From Odontocerum albicorne (lineage: Eukaryota > Arthropoda > Insecta > Trichoptera > Odontoceridae), in assembly GCA_949825065.1 (NCBI GenBank), contig OX463847.1, forward strand, positions 41,140,831 to 41,204,830: DNA of 64,000 nt, read 5' to 3'. The notes below the pieces were generated by a model. That model was not told where the DNA came from and did not search any database. It worked only from the letters and a program-made list of their open reading frames with translations. Of this stretch, positions 23,415 through 34,483 are shown piece after piece (positions within the stretch are counted from its first letter, which is position 1; each line of letters opens with the position of its first letter). The translations under genes were made by a program, and so were the position numbers.

Positions 23415-23560
23415 TCTGCCTTCTTGTACCAATTACAACCTGGCGAGCTATTTACCATATGACAGTTGCTCCCAATCAATTATATTTATATCAAAAAAGT
23501 CTTAAGTGAGAACCAAACTGGAATTTTTTTTTTAAATCCTGGGTTCCACCGGAATGTAAG
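23415..23560 (-). mobile_element. S1 SINE tail fragment
   Basis: Reverse complement has GGTGGAACCCAGGATT, AATTCCAGTTTGGTTCTCAC, then a degraded GATTGGGAGCAACTGTCATA and AATAGCTCGCCAGGTTGTAA. The tail matches the 3' end of LINE-J1. The tRNA-like head is missing. Confidence 0.7.
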
Positions 23561-23974
23561 ATGTTTTCATATCTAGCAGGCTTAAAAGGCGCGCGTGTGC
23601 CAGGCATGTGGTTATCTCGCTTCAATAACCCGCCAGCATGCACTAGCCACCGGCTACTAACCCGTCCACCTTCCTCCGTGTACTGACCCCCTTTCTGTTT
23701 CGTGGAATGCGGGAATTGAAACCGATTTGCATTTTCAGCCAATTTTCTCGGTAACTGTTTCGATACAGTTACCATCCTAGTCCATTCTGATACGTTTGGC
23801 GTGCAGTCCAATCAGTGCTGTGTCTAGCTATTCATGTGCCCTGTGTATGATTTCACAATATTTTACGGCCCCTTATTTTTCAATAGAAGAAATATTGTAA
23901 AACAAGTACGATATAACAATTGTTTATTAATATTTTTAGTTTGTACAAGAAATGCAGTATACATAACTATTAAC
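23561..23974. other. Intergenic DNA, nothing recognised
   Basis: The 106-codon minus-strand frame at 23491-23811 runs into the SINE and has no family resemblance. Confidence 0.4.
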
Positions 23975-23978
23975 TTAA

Positions 23979-24586
23979 CTCTTACAGGCTTAGTGGTCCA
24001 CGTTATGCACCACCTTTTTTTGACGCAGTACTGCACAATGGTACACGCAATGTACCACTTATTAAACCTCTCTCAATTGCTGCATGAACGCTCGGATTAT
24101 GTACCACTTCGTATAATATAATACTTATGACTCATATCCGCACAGCTGCAGGTCTGGTCCTGTTCAAATTCATTAAGCTTCTAATATTATTGACAGTTAG
24201 TTGTCCTTGGTGTGCCGACTTGTGCGTATAAAAGAAAACGTTATATATTTGTATTAAATTTTAATAAAAAATAATTGTGTTGTGATAAAATTGACTTCAG
24301 TAATTGTGGTAAATTTATATTTAGGTTAAAAATTAATTTTACTTGGATGTATTTCGGCATTATTTGGTGGTACATTAGAAGTACCAGTGGAAATATGGAT
24401 TAGTGGTACGTAAGTTGTACCACCTTACCAGGAGTTCCTTGACCTACCGAGGAAGTGGAAATATGTTAATTTAGCATTTGTATGTATCATTTTTCAAACA
24501 CATTAAAACAATAATGAGAAACTTGACTTTTCATTTTTTGTGCAGCCTGAGTAAAAATAAGTGAAGTTTACCTATACCTGTAAGGG
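23979..24586. mobile_element. Third TTAA-flanked candidate element
   Basis: TTAA at 23975-23978 and 24587-24590 flank CTCTTACAGGCTTAGTGG on the left and, read inwards from the right, CCCTTACAGGTATAGG. The interior repeats GTACCAC/GTGGTAC words in both orientations (about 23995-24100 and 24370-24425). Single copy here, so the boundary is less secure than for the other two TTAA elements. Confidence 0.55.
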
Positions 24587-24590
24587 TTAA

Positions 24591-25351
24591 CATATATTTA
24601 TAAAGTAAAGCTTCGTTTACTTACATTCACTTGTTTTTTTATGTTATATTTTCAATTCGTCAATATTAGTGGGTTTGAATTCAGAGTTACAGTGTGAAAA
24701 GTACATACAACTGAGCACATAGCAGATGCATGCCCACTATATGCCTTTCAAGGGGGCATGTCTGAAGTATATAAAGCTACTACAAATGCGTTGATCTAGC
24801 TGAGTCTACCTGCACCACTCCGAGCAAACGAAAGAAGAAGATTTTTCTTGTATAATTTGATCATACCCCAACTACTTTGTCTGTGGTCTTTCAGCACCAT
24901 AATTGTAGAGTGTAAAATGAGAACAAAAAAATGTAGATAACGGAGTACTATTGTGTTGAATTATCGTTTTTGTCTAAAAGTCGATTTGTACTAATTTTTA
25001 ATCAATTTTAACTTACTAAAACTCTCACACGTAATAGTAAAAATGGGAAGAGTGAGCAATGATTGAAGAGCAATATGTACATATATTCGGATATGACTCA
25101 TTTAATTCTTTGCGCTGTGTCGAGACTTCAAATTTTAAAACTTATTTGAATTTTTATCATCAGTTCCTTTTCAGAGCCTCTTTCGTTCTGGACCCTGTGA
25201 CTGTGCACTTGTTGCGCCTGCCTACTTACGGCACTGGGTTCAACGCCCATATATCTCGAGATCAGTCCACGCAACTCTAAATTGAATACTTATATAACAT
25301 GAACGCGATTTTAAACACTTATTCAATCAAACCAATAATTAAATATTTTAT
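24591..25351. other. Intergenic DNA, nothing recognised
   Basis: A 73-codon frame at 25059 shows no motif. No terminal repeats were found. Confidence 0.45.
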
Positions 25352-25535
25352 TGTATTACACTTTCGTTGCACTCAGTGAAACAAGATTGGTTTATTGCCA
25401 TATAGAAATCTCTTTCAATCAACCAGAAAGATGTTAAAGAGGCCTTTAGTAAAAGCCAGACTAGAAATCGAACCTGCAAACATTGGTTGGAAGACAAGTG
25501 TCTAACTAGCTAGGCCACGAAAGTTGTTTTCGAAA
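25352..25535 (-). mobile_element. S1 SINE, nearly full length
   Basis: Reverse complement has a GTGGCCTAGCTAG A-box region, GGTTCGATTTCTAG (B box), GTCTGGCTTTTACTAAAG, then CTTTCTGGTTGATTG and GAAAGAGATTTCTATATGGC with the CAATAAACCAATCTTG tail. It ends in GAAAGTGTAATACAATA. Confidence 0.8.
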
Positions 25536-25966
25536 TGAGAAAAAGTTCTTATATGTTTCGTTTTATTTAATGATTCTTATTTAAATGAACGCTTGGGTGC
25601 TACTGTAGTTGCCAGACATGATATTTTCTTTTCTGTTTAAATTTTTAAAGTAAATTATGATTTGTTACATTTTTTTCTTTTTGAGTATTTCGAATACTGT
25701 GGAAATTAGTTCATTTTTTAAAATTTTTATTGGTTTTAGAAGATAACAGTGTATTTTCGTTCTTTTAACGTGTTTATTTTCCTAATGTAATATATGTATT
25801 ATTATTGCATAATATTTAATGATTATTGTTAGATTAAATATAATAGTTAGAAAAACATAACTTTTTTCAAAAATCTATAAGTAGCATTTATTTTAATTTT
25901 CAATAAATTCACAAATTACATTTTAGTATTTTCGAAAAGTAAAATATTTTTTTATCATTTAATATT

Positions 25967-26165
25967 GACGACCTCTGTAGCTAGTTGGTAAAATGCCCTT
26001 CTTCCAGCTCGGAGAAGTGGGTTCATGTCACATCGGTACCCATTTTTTTTTTAAGTTTTCCAGTCTGGTTTTAATTTAAGTTTTTCTTAAACATATTTCT
26101 GGTTAGTTGGAAGAGACTATCACAGTTGTACTGTATACAACGGTAGTGTAATGCAAGACAATGAA
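25967..26165 (+). mobile_element. S1 SINE, nearly full length
   Basis: Starts CGACCTCTGTAGCTAGTTGG, has GGGTTCATGTCAC at the B-box position, then TTCCAGTCTGGTTTTAATTT, ATATTTCTGGTTAGTTGG, and ends GTTGTACTGTATACAACGG. Confidence 0.8.
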
Positions 26166-26351
26166 ATTATGTTATGCTCTTTTTGCGAATGTAACTTTTT
26201 TTAATGACGAAATAAACAGTGATAAAAATCAACCCCTATCATGTAAAGTTCGCTTTATTTTATTTATATAAAAAATGAATACATATTCGCTACTACATAC
26301 GATTATATATTCAGTTTTTTCGGTGGTAATAAATTAAAAAAAAATTTCAAA

Positions 26352-26500
26352 CATCTATTCTACAATAGCTTGATATTGTAGAATAGATACTATTGTAGAA
26401 TGAATAAAATATCTATTCTACAATAGCATATATTCTACAATAGCACAGTTAAAGACAAAAACGCCATCTATTCTACAATACCTTGCGTTTTTGTCTTTAA
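26352..26500. repeat. Palindromic cluster of a 13-bp word
   Basis: CTATTCTACAATA occurs about four times on the plus strand (near 26357, 26411, 26428 as a variant, 26469) and inverted as TATTGTAGAATAG/ACTATTGTAGAAT between 26373 and 26401. A second nested inverted repeat (AAAGACAAAAACGC ... GCGTTTTTGTCTTT) spans about 26453-26500. No coding content. Confidence 0.85.
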
Positions 26501-27340
26501 ATGTGATGGCACAAAACATCCTAGTGTTGCTAAATTGCCTATATACTGAGTGTCTCAACAACAGGGCGTACTTAATAAATACTGAATTTATTAAGGTACG
26601 TACATATATCTAAGATTATTCTTAACTTCAAATTGAAGAAGACAGGCACATTTTATTTTTAACTCATGACAAGTAATCAAATTGATAGCCATTCTGATCC
26701 ATATACTGTTAATAACGTGGAATGGTAAACATCACGAATAATATTTTTTGGTATTTGGGTGCATTCTTTTTCAATGTCTGCTCTCAATTCAATAAATGTT
26801 ATTACTTTTGTGTTATACACTTATCGTTGATGAGTCCCCATAAAAAAGGAGCGCGGGGGTATTCAATGCTACCCCTATGTCCAAATAATCTGTCCGGCAA
26901 ATTTTCATCAAAATATCACGATGGTACGAGTAGTAGAACCATTTTGCTGGAAATAAATGTTCTCCTCATTCCTTAACTCCTCACTAATGTGTGATATGAC
27001 AATTTTTTGCAGCAAGTAAATTACGGTGTTACAGTGTGTATCATATACATTTTTGTGGACACATTATGTTAAAAAAAGAAAATAAAATATCATCTATGAA
27101 AATTCTGTTTTTTTTTCATTTCTCATCTAATTTTTCTCTATATTATTTTTATTATAAAGCGTTATAATTTATACATATTTTGTGTAAGTATAAATAATGT
27201 TAGAACAAAGAAATCATATAGATTATTCATCGAAGAAGAATCGAAACGATGCGAAGTAAAATGCATTGTCATACAACCTCTCTGATGTGAGGTGATGGCC
27301 TTCGTCGTATGACGCATCTTTTAGTATGAATTGTTGTTTC
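26501..27340. other. AT-rich intergenic DNA, nothing recognised
   Basis: A weak hairpin with CTGATGTGAGGTGATGGCC at about 27282 recalls the Penelope-like 3' block but is too short to assign. Confidence 0.35.
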
Positions 27341-27475
27341 AATTCACGATATAGTACAGTTTGTCTTTATCTCTTTCCACAATTCACGATATAGTAATAC
27401 AGTTTGTCTTTATCTCTTTCCACAATTCACGATGTATTAATACAGTTTGTCTTTCTCTTGTTCCACAATTTGTAT
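27341..27475 (+). repeat. 40-43-bp tandem repeat, three copies
   Basis: Units begin AATTCACGATATAGTA at 27341, 27381 and 27424 and contain CAGTTTGTCTTTATCTCTT; indels of 3 bp separate them. Confidence 0.9.
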
Positions 27476-27505
27476 TTTTATTTTTTTATGATATTATAGA
27501 ACTTA

Positions 27506-27680
27506 ACGACCTCCGTATTTTGTCGATAAAACCTTTGGCCATCGCGATTTCAATTTCTAACGGTACCCATTTTTTTTTCTTTAAAAGAGTGTTGTATTCT
27601 AGTTTTCACTTAAAGTTTTTTGATATATTTCTGGTCGGCTAGAAGTAACAACCATATAACAATAAATCCGTCCCGTCGGA
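27506..27680 (+). mobile_element. S1 SINE, degraded
   Basis: CGACCTCCGTATTTTGTCG head, a GCGATTTCAATTTCTAACGG B-box-like region, TATTTCTGGTCGGCTAGAAG and an ACAATAAATCCGTCCCG tail keep the family order with many changes. Confidence 0.65.
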
Positions 27681-27736
27681 CTGTTTACAAGAAAATGGAA
27701 TACAATATTCAAATAAAAATTTAGTCAAGGCGATAT

Positions 27737-28011
27737 TTTACAGCTACACTAAAAACGTAACATGTTACTTTACAGCTACTCTAAGGACTTAACAGTGCCA
27801 CTTTACTACTACTCGAAGGACAAAAATTATGCTACTTTATAGCTACTGTAAGAACGTAGTGCGCTACTTTACAGCTATCTTAGAGACGAAAAGTGTTAAT
27901 TTACAGCTACTTTAAGAACGCAGTGCACTACTTTACAACTACCCTAAGGGCGAAAGCGTTACTTAATTACTGTTCTAAAGATGTAATGTACTACTTAACG
28001 TCTACTCTGAG
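27737..28011 (+). repeat. 32-34-bp degenerate minisatellite, about nine units
   Basis: TTTACAGCTAC-type words lie at about 27737, 27769, 27802, 27836, 27868, 27900, 27932, 27964 and 27997. Each unit has the form CTACTTTACAGCTACTCTAA plus a GGACGTAGTG-type spacer. It is old and diverged, and is ended by the MITE at 28012. Confidence 0.85.
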
Positions 28012-28143
28012 CAGCGGCGGCTGGTCTGGAGGCGCGCTGGTGCGCTGAACCGGAGAAATAATTCGCAATAATTAAATTATATATTCGCGCGTTGGTGCGT
28101 TGGTGCTCAGCGCACCAGCGCACCTTGGGACCAGCTACCGCTG
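28012..28143. mobile_element. 132-bp fold-back MITE, hAT-like ends
   Basis: About 37-bp inverted ends: CAGCGGCGGCTGGTCTGG on the left, CAGCGGTAGCTGGTCCC read inwards on the right, both continuing to GCGCTGGTGCGCTGA. A CAGnGG terminus is common in hAT elements. Flanking ACTCTGAG and ACTCGAAA share only ACTC and one further base, so an 8-bp target duplication is possible but decayed. GC-rich in an AT-rich setting. Confidence 0.7.
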
Positions 28144-28533
28144 ACTCGAAACTAAGATCAGTCAACCTAAAAAAAGTCTCGGGCTAGGAGGTAGAAGTAC
28201 ACGTTGCAGTGATTTAATTGTTATTAGTGGACAAACATAGTGTTGGTTAGTTAAGAACTGTAATATTGAGTTCCGTAAAGTTTATATCTGCATATTTGAT
28301 TGACTAAGTCAATAAGAAAAATTTATAAATTATTTTCCGTATCTATAGACTATTGCTACATTGTTTCTTATTTATCTGTGTAGTGGATCGCTGCATTACA
28401 CTTTTTACAGAAGATACAAAATAACTCACTTTTAATTGTTGTTTTTATCCACTGTATGTATACATATATAGCTTTGGTTGACGGACTGTTGCAGTGTCTG
28501 TGCCAAGTACGTTTATCTTTTTCGAATCTTCTG
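28144..28533. other. Intergenic DNA, nothing recognised
   Basis: No element or motif-bearing frame was recognised. Confidence 0.4.
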
Positions 28534-28905
28534 CATCTAAACTGCTGCATTGGATGGATACACTTAAATTGGTAAACAAATTGTGTGACTGCGTATTTCG
28601 AATTAGTTTTATTTATACTGAATATTCATCTAAACTGCTGCATTGGATGGATCCACTTAAATTGGTAAACAAATTGTGTGACTGAGTATTTCGAATTAGT
28701 TTTATTTATACTGAAGATTCATCTAAACTGCTGCATTGGATGGATCCACTTAAATTGGTAAACAAATTGTGTGACTGAGTATTTCGAATTAGTTTTATTT
28801 ATACTGAAGATTCATCTAAACTGCTGCATTGGATGGATTCACTTAAATTGGTAAACAAATTGTGTGACTGAGTATTTCGAATTAGTTTTATTTATACTGG
28901 AGATT
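28534..28905 (+). repeat. 93-bp tandem repeat, four copies
   Basis: Units start at 28534, 28627, 28720 and 28813 with CATCTAAACTGCTGCATTGG and contain TAAATTGGTAAACAAATTGT and TATTTCGAATTAG. Only a few base differences (GGATACAC/GGATCCAC/GGATTCAC). The 93-bp length is divisible by three, which explains the repeated frames seen here. Confidence 0.97.
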
Positions 28906-29052
28906 TTCAAGACGTTTAAAAACAGACTGGATCAGTTTGATTTATTTTTTAATGGTTGGCATTTATTTAAACTATTGATGTATTAAAATTTTAAAACCTT
29001 TTATATACATATATTATATGTTTTTCTAATTCAACGGAAAATCAACTCTTAA

Positions 29053-29938
29053 GGGGGTATTCTCATTTCACGGGCCGAAAAATCGACGATTTTTAAGATT
29101 TTTTTTTTCAGTGAACGAAATATTTTTTTTAAATTGTTGTTTTTTTTAGATATATTTATTTATCTTTTAAGAACATTTTCATAAAATTTCATGATAAAAA
29201 AAATATATTTTTTGGAGGGGACCCATTATGTTCATGAAGGGGGCCCATTATGCACGTAATTGTGGCTGTTGTACAGGTCTGAAAATATAAAAAAAAATTG
29301 TTTTACTCAGAAAGCATGTGGCTATGGCTGGTACTAGAATAATAAAAAAATAATAATAAAAAAATGGCGGCTTGTTGAAATTAAACATCCATTTTTTTGT
29401 CTTTAGAGGAGTGAAAAATATCGAAAAAATGAATCGATTGAAATAATTCTAGTACTGGCTATAGAGAGAGGTATAACAAAGAGAATAAGTACTTATTCAT
29501 TAAAATCGGTTAATTGGTTTTGGAGTTATTACGGGGAATAGTTAAAAAAAGGGATTTTTTATGAAACGCGTTTAAAGTTTCAAGTGCGATTTTTACACGA
29601 ATTGAAGTAAGTATTTTCAACTTACTGTTAATCAGCAATTCCAGGGCCATATAAACTTGTTTAAGAATCCCGACAAACTAAATATCAATTCATCATTCCA
29701 AGAAATCCTATTGGACGAGAATTCATGGAAAATAAAGCTACTGCCATAACAATAGACTACCCGAAATTTGCGAAGCTCAGGTAATTTTTCGACCGGCGCG
29801 CTCGACTATAAACCCTCATAACTTTTCGAATTTTCAAGATTTTTGAAAATTTCTTACTGGAAATTATTTAAAGAGGATTTTAAAAAAATAAAATGAAAAA
29901 AAAAACGATTTAAAAAATTTTCAAATGAGAATATCCCC
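29053..29938. mobile_element. MITE candidate with GGGGGTATTCT ends
   Basis: Left end GGGGGTATTCTCATTTCACG follows a TTAA (29049-29052). The right end read inwards is GGGGATATTCTCATTTGAAA. The right flank lacks TTAA. The interior is AT-rich and non-coding, with GGGGACCCATTATG and GGGGGCCCATTATG repeats at about 29216-29252. Possibly related to 42157-42847. Confidence 0.5.
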
Positions 29939-29942
29939 GGAC

Positions 29943-29991
29943 TTTTTCTACGTCCTGTCCGAAGAGAGTCTCCGGACAGGACGTAGAAAAA
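29943..29991. repeat. Perfect 19-bp hairpin
   Basis: TTTTTCTACGTCCTGTCCG and its exact inverse are separated by 11 bases (AAGAGAGTCTC), five bases beyond the right end of the preceding MITE. Confidence 0.95.
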
Positions 29992-30853
29992 TATGTAACG
30001 GGGATTAATGTAATTAGTATAATAAAGAAGTAATTAACTGTTAAATATGCCTCGAAAAAAAAAGAGAAATCTATTTAACTTTACGTAAGATTTATCAAAA
30101 TAAAAGAGAGTAATTATTTAATTGAAAATATTTTGAGATTAAGTAATAGTTAATATAGTATAATAAAAATTCATTTCGCAGAGATTTATTTAATACAGCA
30201 AAACAGTCAAGTACAAATTTATTAAATATTAGAATCATCGCCAATATTTCTTATTATGTATTAATAATTGTTTTATGAGAACTATAAATATACTTCTCAG
30301 AATACAGTGATATAAAAACTTTTTAAATATAAGTTTTCTCTTAACTAGAAACAGCAGATTTGAAATTAATTTCTGAAAAATATTTCTCTATTACTTCTAT
30401 GGCTTCGAAGTACTCAGGGCCGGCAAAATTAACAATGAAACCTAAGAAATTATGTTAGACCAAAGTCACAACAGGTCAAACCGAAGGTTTCGGTCACAAG
30501 GATATCCAAGTTTCTAGTCGATTGGCAGGTTTGATGTGATGGCATTGCGTCTGTTTATTTGGTCATATTTACATATATCGTGACACGACGTATTTGGAAG
30601 TTACATCCTACTGTAGCGCTTTGGACTATGAAAAAATCTGGTACTACAGAGCAACAAATTCACTATGCTTTTCCAGACTTATTTTATCATAAGCTGGTCA
30701 GGAACACAAGAAATAGGCCACTCAGTAGTTTTTTTTTTGCTACCTACTACCATGTTTAAGACTTTCTGGAATGTGGGGGATATCGAATCCTTGAAAGCTT
30801 AATAATATGGATACAGCCAGCGGACTACACGACCAGCGGTATAATATATTTAT
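29992..30853. other. AT-rich intergenic DNA, nothing recognised
   Basis: The 66-codon frame at 30559 has no recognisable motif. Confidence 0.4.
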
Positions 30854-31281
30854 TCGATTCTGCAAAGCAACTTGCATCTCGTTCTACTAGTGAGCCCATG
30901 TGTTTTCTATATCTCAAGATCTTTCCATAAAATTCTCGAAACATCCTATTATTCTTGTTCTATGTAAGCGTTATTTCACTAAAAATGAATCTAAGTTCTT
31001 TACCACTATACAATAAGTCTTCCACAATTACGCAAGTCTACTTGGTAATATTTTGTGATATACGTACATATATTGAACTTAAATATACATATTAATATTA
31101 AATAATTTTAAACAATGACGTTGTAATTTATTATTACTACTGCTTTTTGTATCTCGATGTTAGTTTAAGAAAAAAATTTGTATTTTTTGTCAATAATTTT
31201 AAGTACTTGTATAATATAACTTGTCATATGTTCATTTGTATATAAAAGACACTGTTGTGTCGTAAATAAAATAAAATAAAT
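30854..31281 (+). mobile_element. LINE-J2 3' UTR, 5'-truncated copy
   Basis: Matches 55809-56250 in the same orientation, starting GATTCTGCAAAGCAACTTGC and CTAGTGAGCCCATGTGTTTT and ending with CACTGTTGTGTCG and an AAATAAAATAAA tail. No coding portion survives. Confidence 0.8.
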
Positions 31282-31514
31282 TATTTAACAAAAACAAATA
31301 ACATCAAAAAGTGAAAAAAATGTATTTTAAAGATTCAAGTTATTTTTTTTCTTTACTTGGAAAATCTATAACTAATAAAGTACACAAAAAATATGATTCA
31401 ATAAATTTTGGAAGTAAAACCAGTTCGAAAGATTTTTTTTTTTACTATAAGTGATATTTATTCTTATTATGCAGACAGTATTTTTTATTGCAGTCCTGCA
31501 GCTTTATGTACTTC

Positions 31515-31640
31515 GTTGATTCCATTATAAGACTTGTGGCAGTATTGTCTAAGCAACAAGAAATATGTGTAATAGGTCTTGAGTGAAATCCATACTGCAA
31601 CCTTTTTTTTTTAAATAAAATTGGGTACCAACGGCACCAA
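31515..31640 (-). mobile_element. Possible degraded S1 SINE tail
   Basis: The reverse complement has GTTGGTACCCAATTTTATTT, a T/A-rich joint, TTTCACTCAAGACC, ATATTTCTTGTTGCTTAGAC and ACTGCCACAAG in the order expected of S1. The 157-codon minus-strand frame at 31445-31918 runs through it and shows no family resemblance, so it is not called a gene. Confidence 0.4.
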
Positions 31641-32029
31641 CAAATTAAAAATATCTGATTAGTTAAATGATTCAATATCCAAGATGAAAATGTTACGAAC
31701 CATCGCAGAATTACATCTGAGATAGGGTAAGAAACTTTCATATTCGACAGAACTACAACACAGAGAATATCGTCAGATATAGCAGGAAGAGAAGACGGTA
31801 CTGGGTGCCCATGTGAATGGGATGGGCAAAGACAGAATCCCATATCATACAAAATCTCTGCAAGATATCGCATGTCAAGCATATCACGGACATCACATAG
31901 AAGACAATGGCCTTCCAAGAATGATTTTTACAACAACAGATTCAAGATCTACATTAAGAAGAAGGCGGAGACCATCAACACAATCTCTGAAAAAAAAAAC
32001 AGACGTCTTAACCATTTAGGTAATTTGAA

Positions 32030-32300
32030 ACGTGTTGATACAGGAGAATGTTAAAAATTTCCTGAGTTGACAAAGTGCGCAATGATGAGGTCCTTAGACA
32101 AAGAACTACTCACTTACATTAAGATTAGACGATTGGGATGCTTTGGGTATTTTATAAGAGGAAACAAATATGAAATCATACAAGTCATATTGCAGGGGAA
32201 GATACAAGGAAAGCGAAGGGTAGGAGAAAAAGAAACTCCTGGCTGAATAACCTAAGAGAGTGGTTCCAATGTAAAAGAGACACATCGTTCAAAGCAGTTG
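32030..32300 (+). pseudogene. RTE-B: decayed RT C-terminal fragment
   Basis: Plus-strand frames give YRRMLKIS then VDKVRNDEVLR, then IKIRRLGCFGYFIRGNKYE, then IIQVILQGKIQGKRRVG and, frame-shifted, NSWLNNLREWFQC. The order WxxKVRNDEVL, LGxFGHxxRGxKY, QGKIxGKRxVGR, SWLxNLREW matches the RTE-like endonuclease-reverse transcriptase tail. Multiple frameshifts and stops. More diverged than RTE-A. Confidence 0.7.
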
Positions 32301-32867
32301 CAAAGTTAGGAAAGCCATGATGATTTCCAGCTTCCTAAATGGACAGGATCGTTGAGAAGAAAAAGAAGACCATTTAGGTCACGAAGGTTGTGCGTAATGT
32401 TTCGAATATTCGTGTCTCCTTAATCTTCTTCGTTCAACTCTTTTAGAATTATCCAAACAAAATTCATTTTGCATTAAATTTAATAAGCAATCCGGTAGTC
32501 TTGTTCACGTAATGGGTTTCGTGACTAAACGAAATTTATGTCTGAAATATGTATTTCGTAGTTGGATTCCATCAATCATTTTTTTTTCAATAACCATAAA
32601 TTGAAAGTATCTTTGGATAATTTCTTGTGAAATAAAATAAATAACATTCGGGTCGTTACAAAACGATATTTCAAAAATTACACGGAAAAGAAACGACATG
32701 AAAGTTTTTGATTTCAGAAGCTTGATTCATAATTAACGTTTTGAATTTTGTTTTTTCTTTTTTCCGGTTCGCGATCTCAACGCTTTTTATGCATATCTTT
32801 GAATTGTAATCTCTTCTCATATTCTGACATCTATGGTCTAGGTTAGATTCACAATGCTACTAAAAAA

Positions 32868-33070
32868 AGAAGTTCCAATCTGGTGAAAAAGTTCGTTTGG
32901 TAATAATATTCGCTCGTGCTAGTAGTGTGCGAGTATTGTTGCCTATCCATTAGTATTTCTACTACATGTCATGGCGAACTGTGAATTACCTGTCTACTCC
33001 AGTGATTTTTGACTCCACGGTTCGATTACAAGATTGTCTCCCAGCTGCGCTCTTCAACATGTGTGTTCCA
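32868..33070 (+). mobile_element. SINE-like dispersed repeat S2, copy 1
   Basis: Parallel to 50099-50315: GAAGTTCCAATCTGGTGAAA, then TGGTAATAATATTCG, TAGTGTGCGAGTATTGTTG, later TCTCCCAGCTGCGCTCTTCA. This stretch is tail only; in the second copy an S1-like tRNA-derived head lies upstream. Confidence 0.6.
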
Positions 33071-33073
33071 TCA

Positions 33074-33619
33074 ATTGAGTGGTATAGAGCCAAACCAGCC
33101 TATCCAACAAAACCAAAAATGAATTAGTGTTAAAATTTGAGTCACATAAGTTTCTTTATTAGCCAGAAGTGCCTTTACTTCAAAATTCTAAATGGTACTA
33201 CTGTTGCCATCTATAATTTTTTTGGCAAAGCGATTTTTGTGATATACTTTCATGCCAAATTTGCCTATCAAACAAAAAAACTTTAATCATCAAATAATCT
33301 TGTCATAATATGAGATTATTTTTATTGTACTAGTTTTAGAATGTATCTGTTCAATGAATAAAAAACATTAATTACACAACATTTGATTTATAATAACCCA
33401 TGGACTTTGAGCTCCATTGATTACACAACATTTGATTTATAATAACCCATGGACTTTGAGCTCCATTGATTACACAACATTTGATTTATAATAACCCATG
33501 GACGTTGAGCTCCATTGATTACACAACATTTGATTTATAATAACCCATGGACTTTGAGCTCCATTATCTTATTTCAACATATTCGTTGTATAGGCTGGTT
33601 TGGTACTTCGCCACTCAAT
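33074..33619. mobile_element. MITE candidate with internal 49-bp minisatellite
   Basis: Inverted ends of about 35 bp: ATTGAGTGGTATAGAGCCAA and ACCAGCCTATCCAACAA on the left; the right end read inwards is ATTGAGTGGCGAAGTACCAA and ACCAGCCTATACAAC. Non-coding interior. Target duplication not resolved. Confidence 0.65.
33371..33566 (+). repeat. 49-bp tandem repeat, four copies
   Basis: Units start at 33371, 33420, 33469 and 33518 with ATTACACAACATTTGATTTA and contain ACCCATGGACTTTGAGCTCC; the third unit has GACGTTGAG. Nearly identical units imply recent expansion inside the MITE. Confidence 0.97.
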
Positions 33620-34483
33620 TCGTATATGTTGATGGGTACTATATGAACAAACGAATTAAATGAGCGATAAATTAAAATAATATTTTTATCTTCTTAAAAA
33701 TCTTGCAATTTTACGTTCATCTTTATTTTTTAAGCGTTATTATCATTTTAAGGCCTTTTATCAGTTCACTGCTGAACATAAGTTTATCCATGACTTTTCC
33801 AAAATCATCAGTCCAATGCCTTTTAATTTTTGACATAAATAATTATATGCAATGATTTTATTTTCTTTAAAGTGACCGATCTATTGAACTGTCCGCAAAA
33901 TAATTTTGTATTCTTGGGTCAAATTTAAACACTAAATTATTCCAAATCCTCATGGGCGGTGGTTTTTGATATTATTAGTATCTCAGTTATCTTTCGTATC
34001 GTAGAACGCTGGCTATTTTCGATCAAAGCCTTGATTTAGTTGTCAACGACCTTCCAGAACGGATACAATTTTCGAATGTAAATAGTATCACCATTACGGA
34101 TTTTTTAAACCACATCTGACACACACGATCGCTTACTGCATCGTTGTCTTGTACTTAACATATCTTTTTTTTGTTATTGTAACATTTTTTTCCTTTGCGG
34201 GATAAAAAAACATCAAGCACCAAAAAAAACACATTTTGTTCCATTTCCAGAATGACGTTAAATAACGCTCAAGCAGTTTTAGTACACAATGTTGAAAAAC
34301 GCGGTAAACTATTATCTTTCATAATAATATACACTTTGAATTGACGTTTGAATTGAAGTTAGCAACGAAAATGTTATCCTTATGACATATATGTTATCCG
34401 AAAAATACGAAACTATTTCCCGATCAACATATAATTTAACTTTTGATTTATTGTTTGTTCATAAAACTAAATACATTTTACTA
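33620..34483. other. AT-rich intergenic DNA, nothing recognised
   Basis: No motif-bearing frame or inverted-repeat structure was found. Confidence 0.45.

Noticed and set aside
23491..23811. 106-codon minus-strand frame
   Set aside because: Begins in unique DNA and ends in the S1 SINE; no recognisable product.
27282..27320. Another Penelope-like 3' block (CTGATGTGAGGTGATGGCC)
   Set aside because: Too short, and the diagnostic CCGGTAGGGTTATACCG block is absent.
31445..31918. 157-codon minus-strand frame as a host gene
   Set aside because: No recognisable domain, and it runs through a probable SINE fragment.
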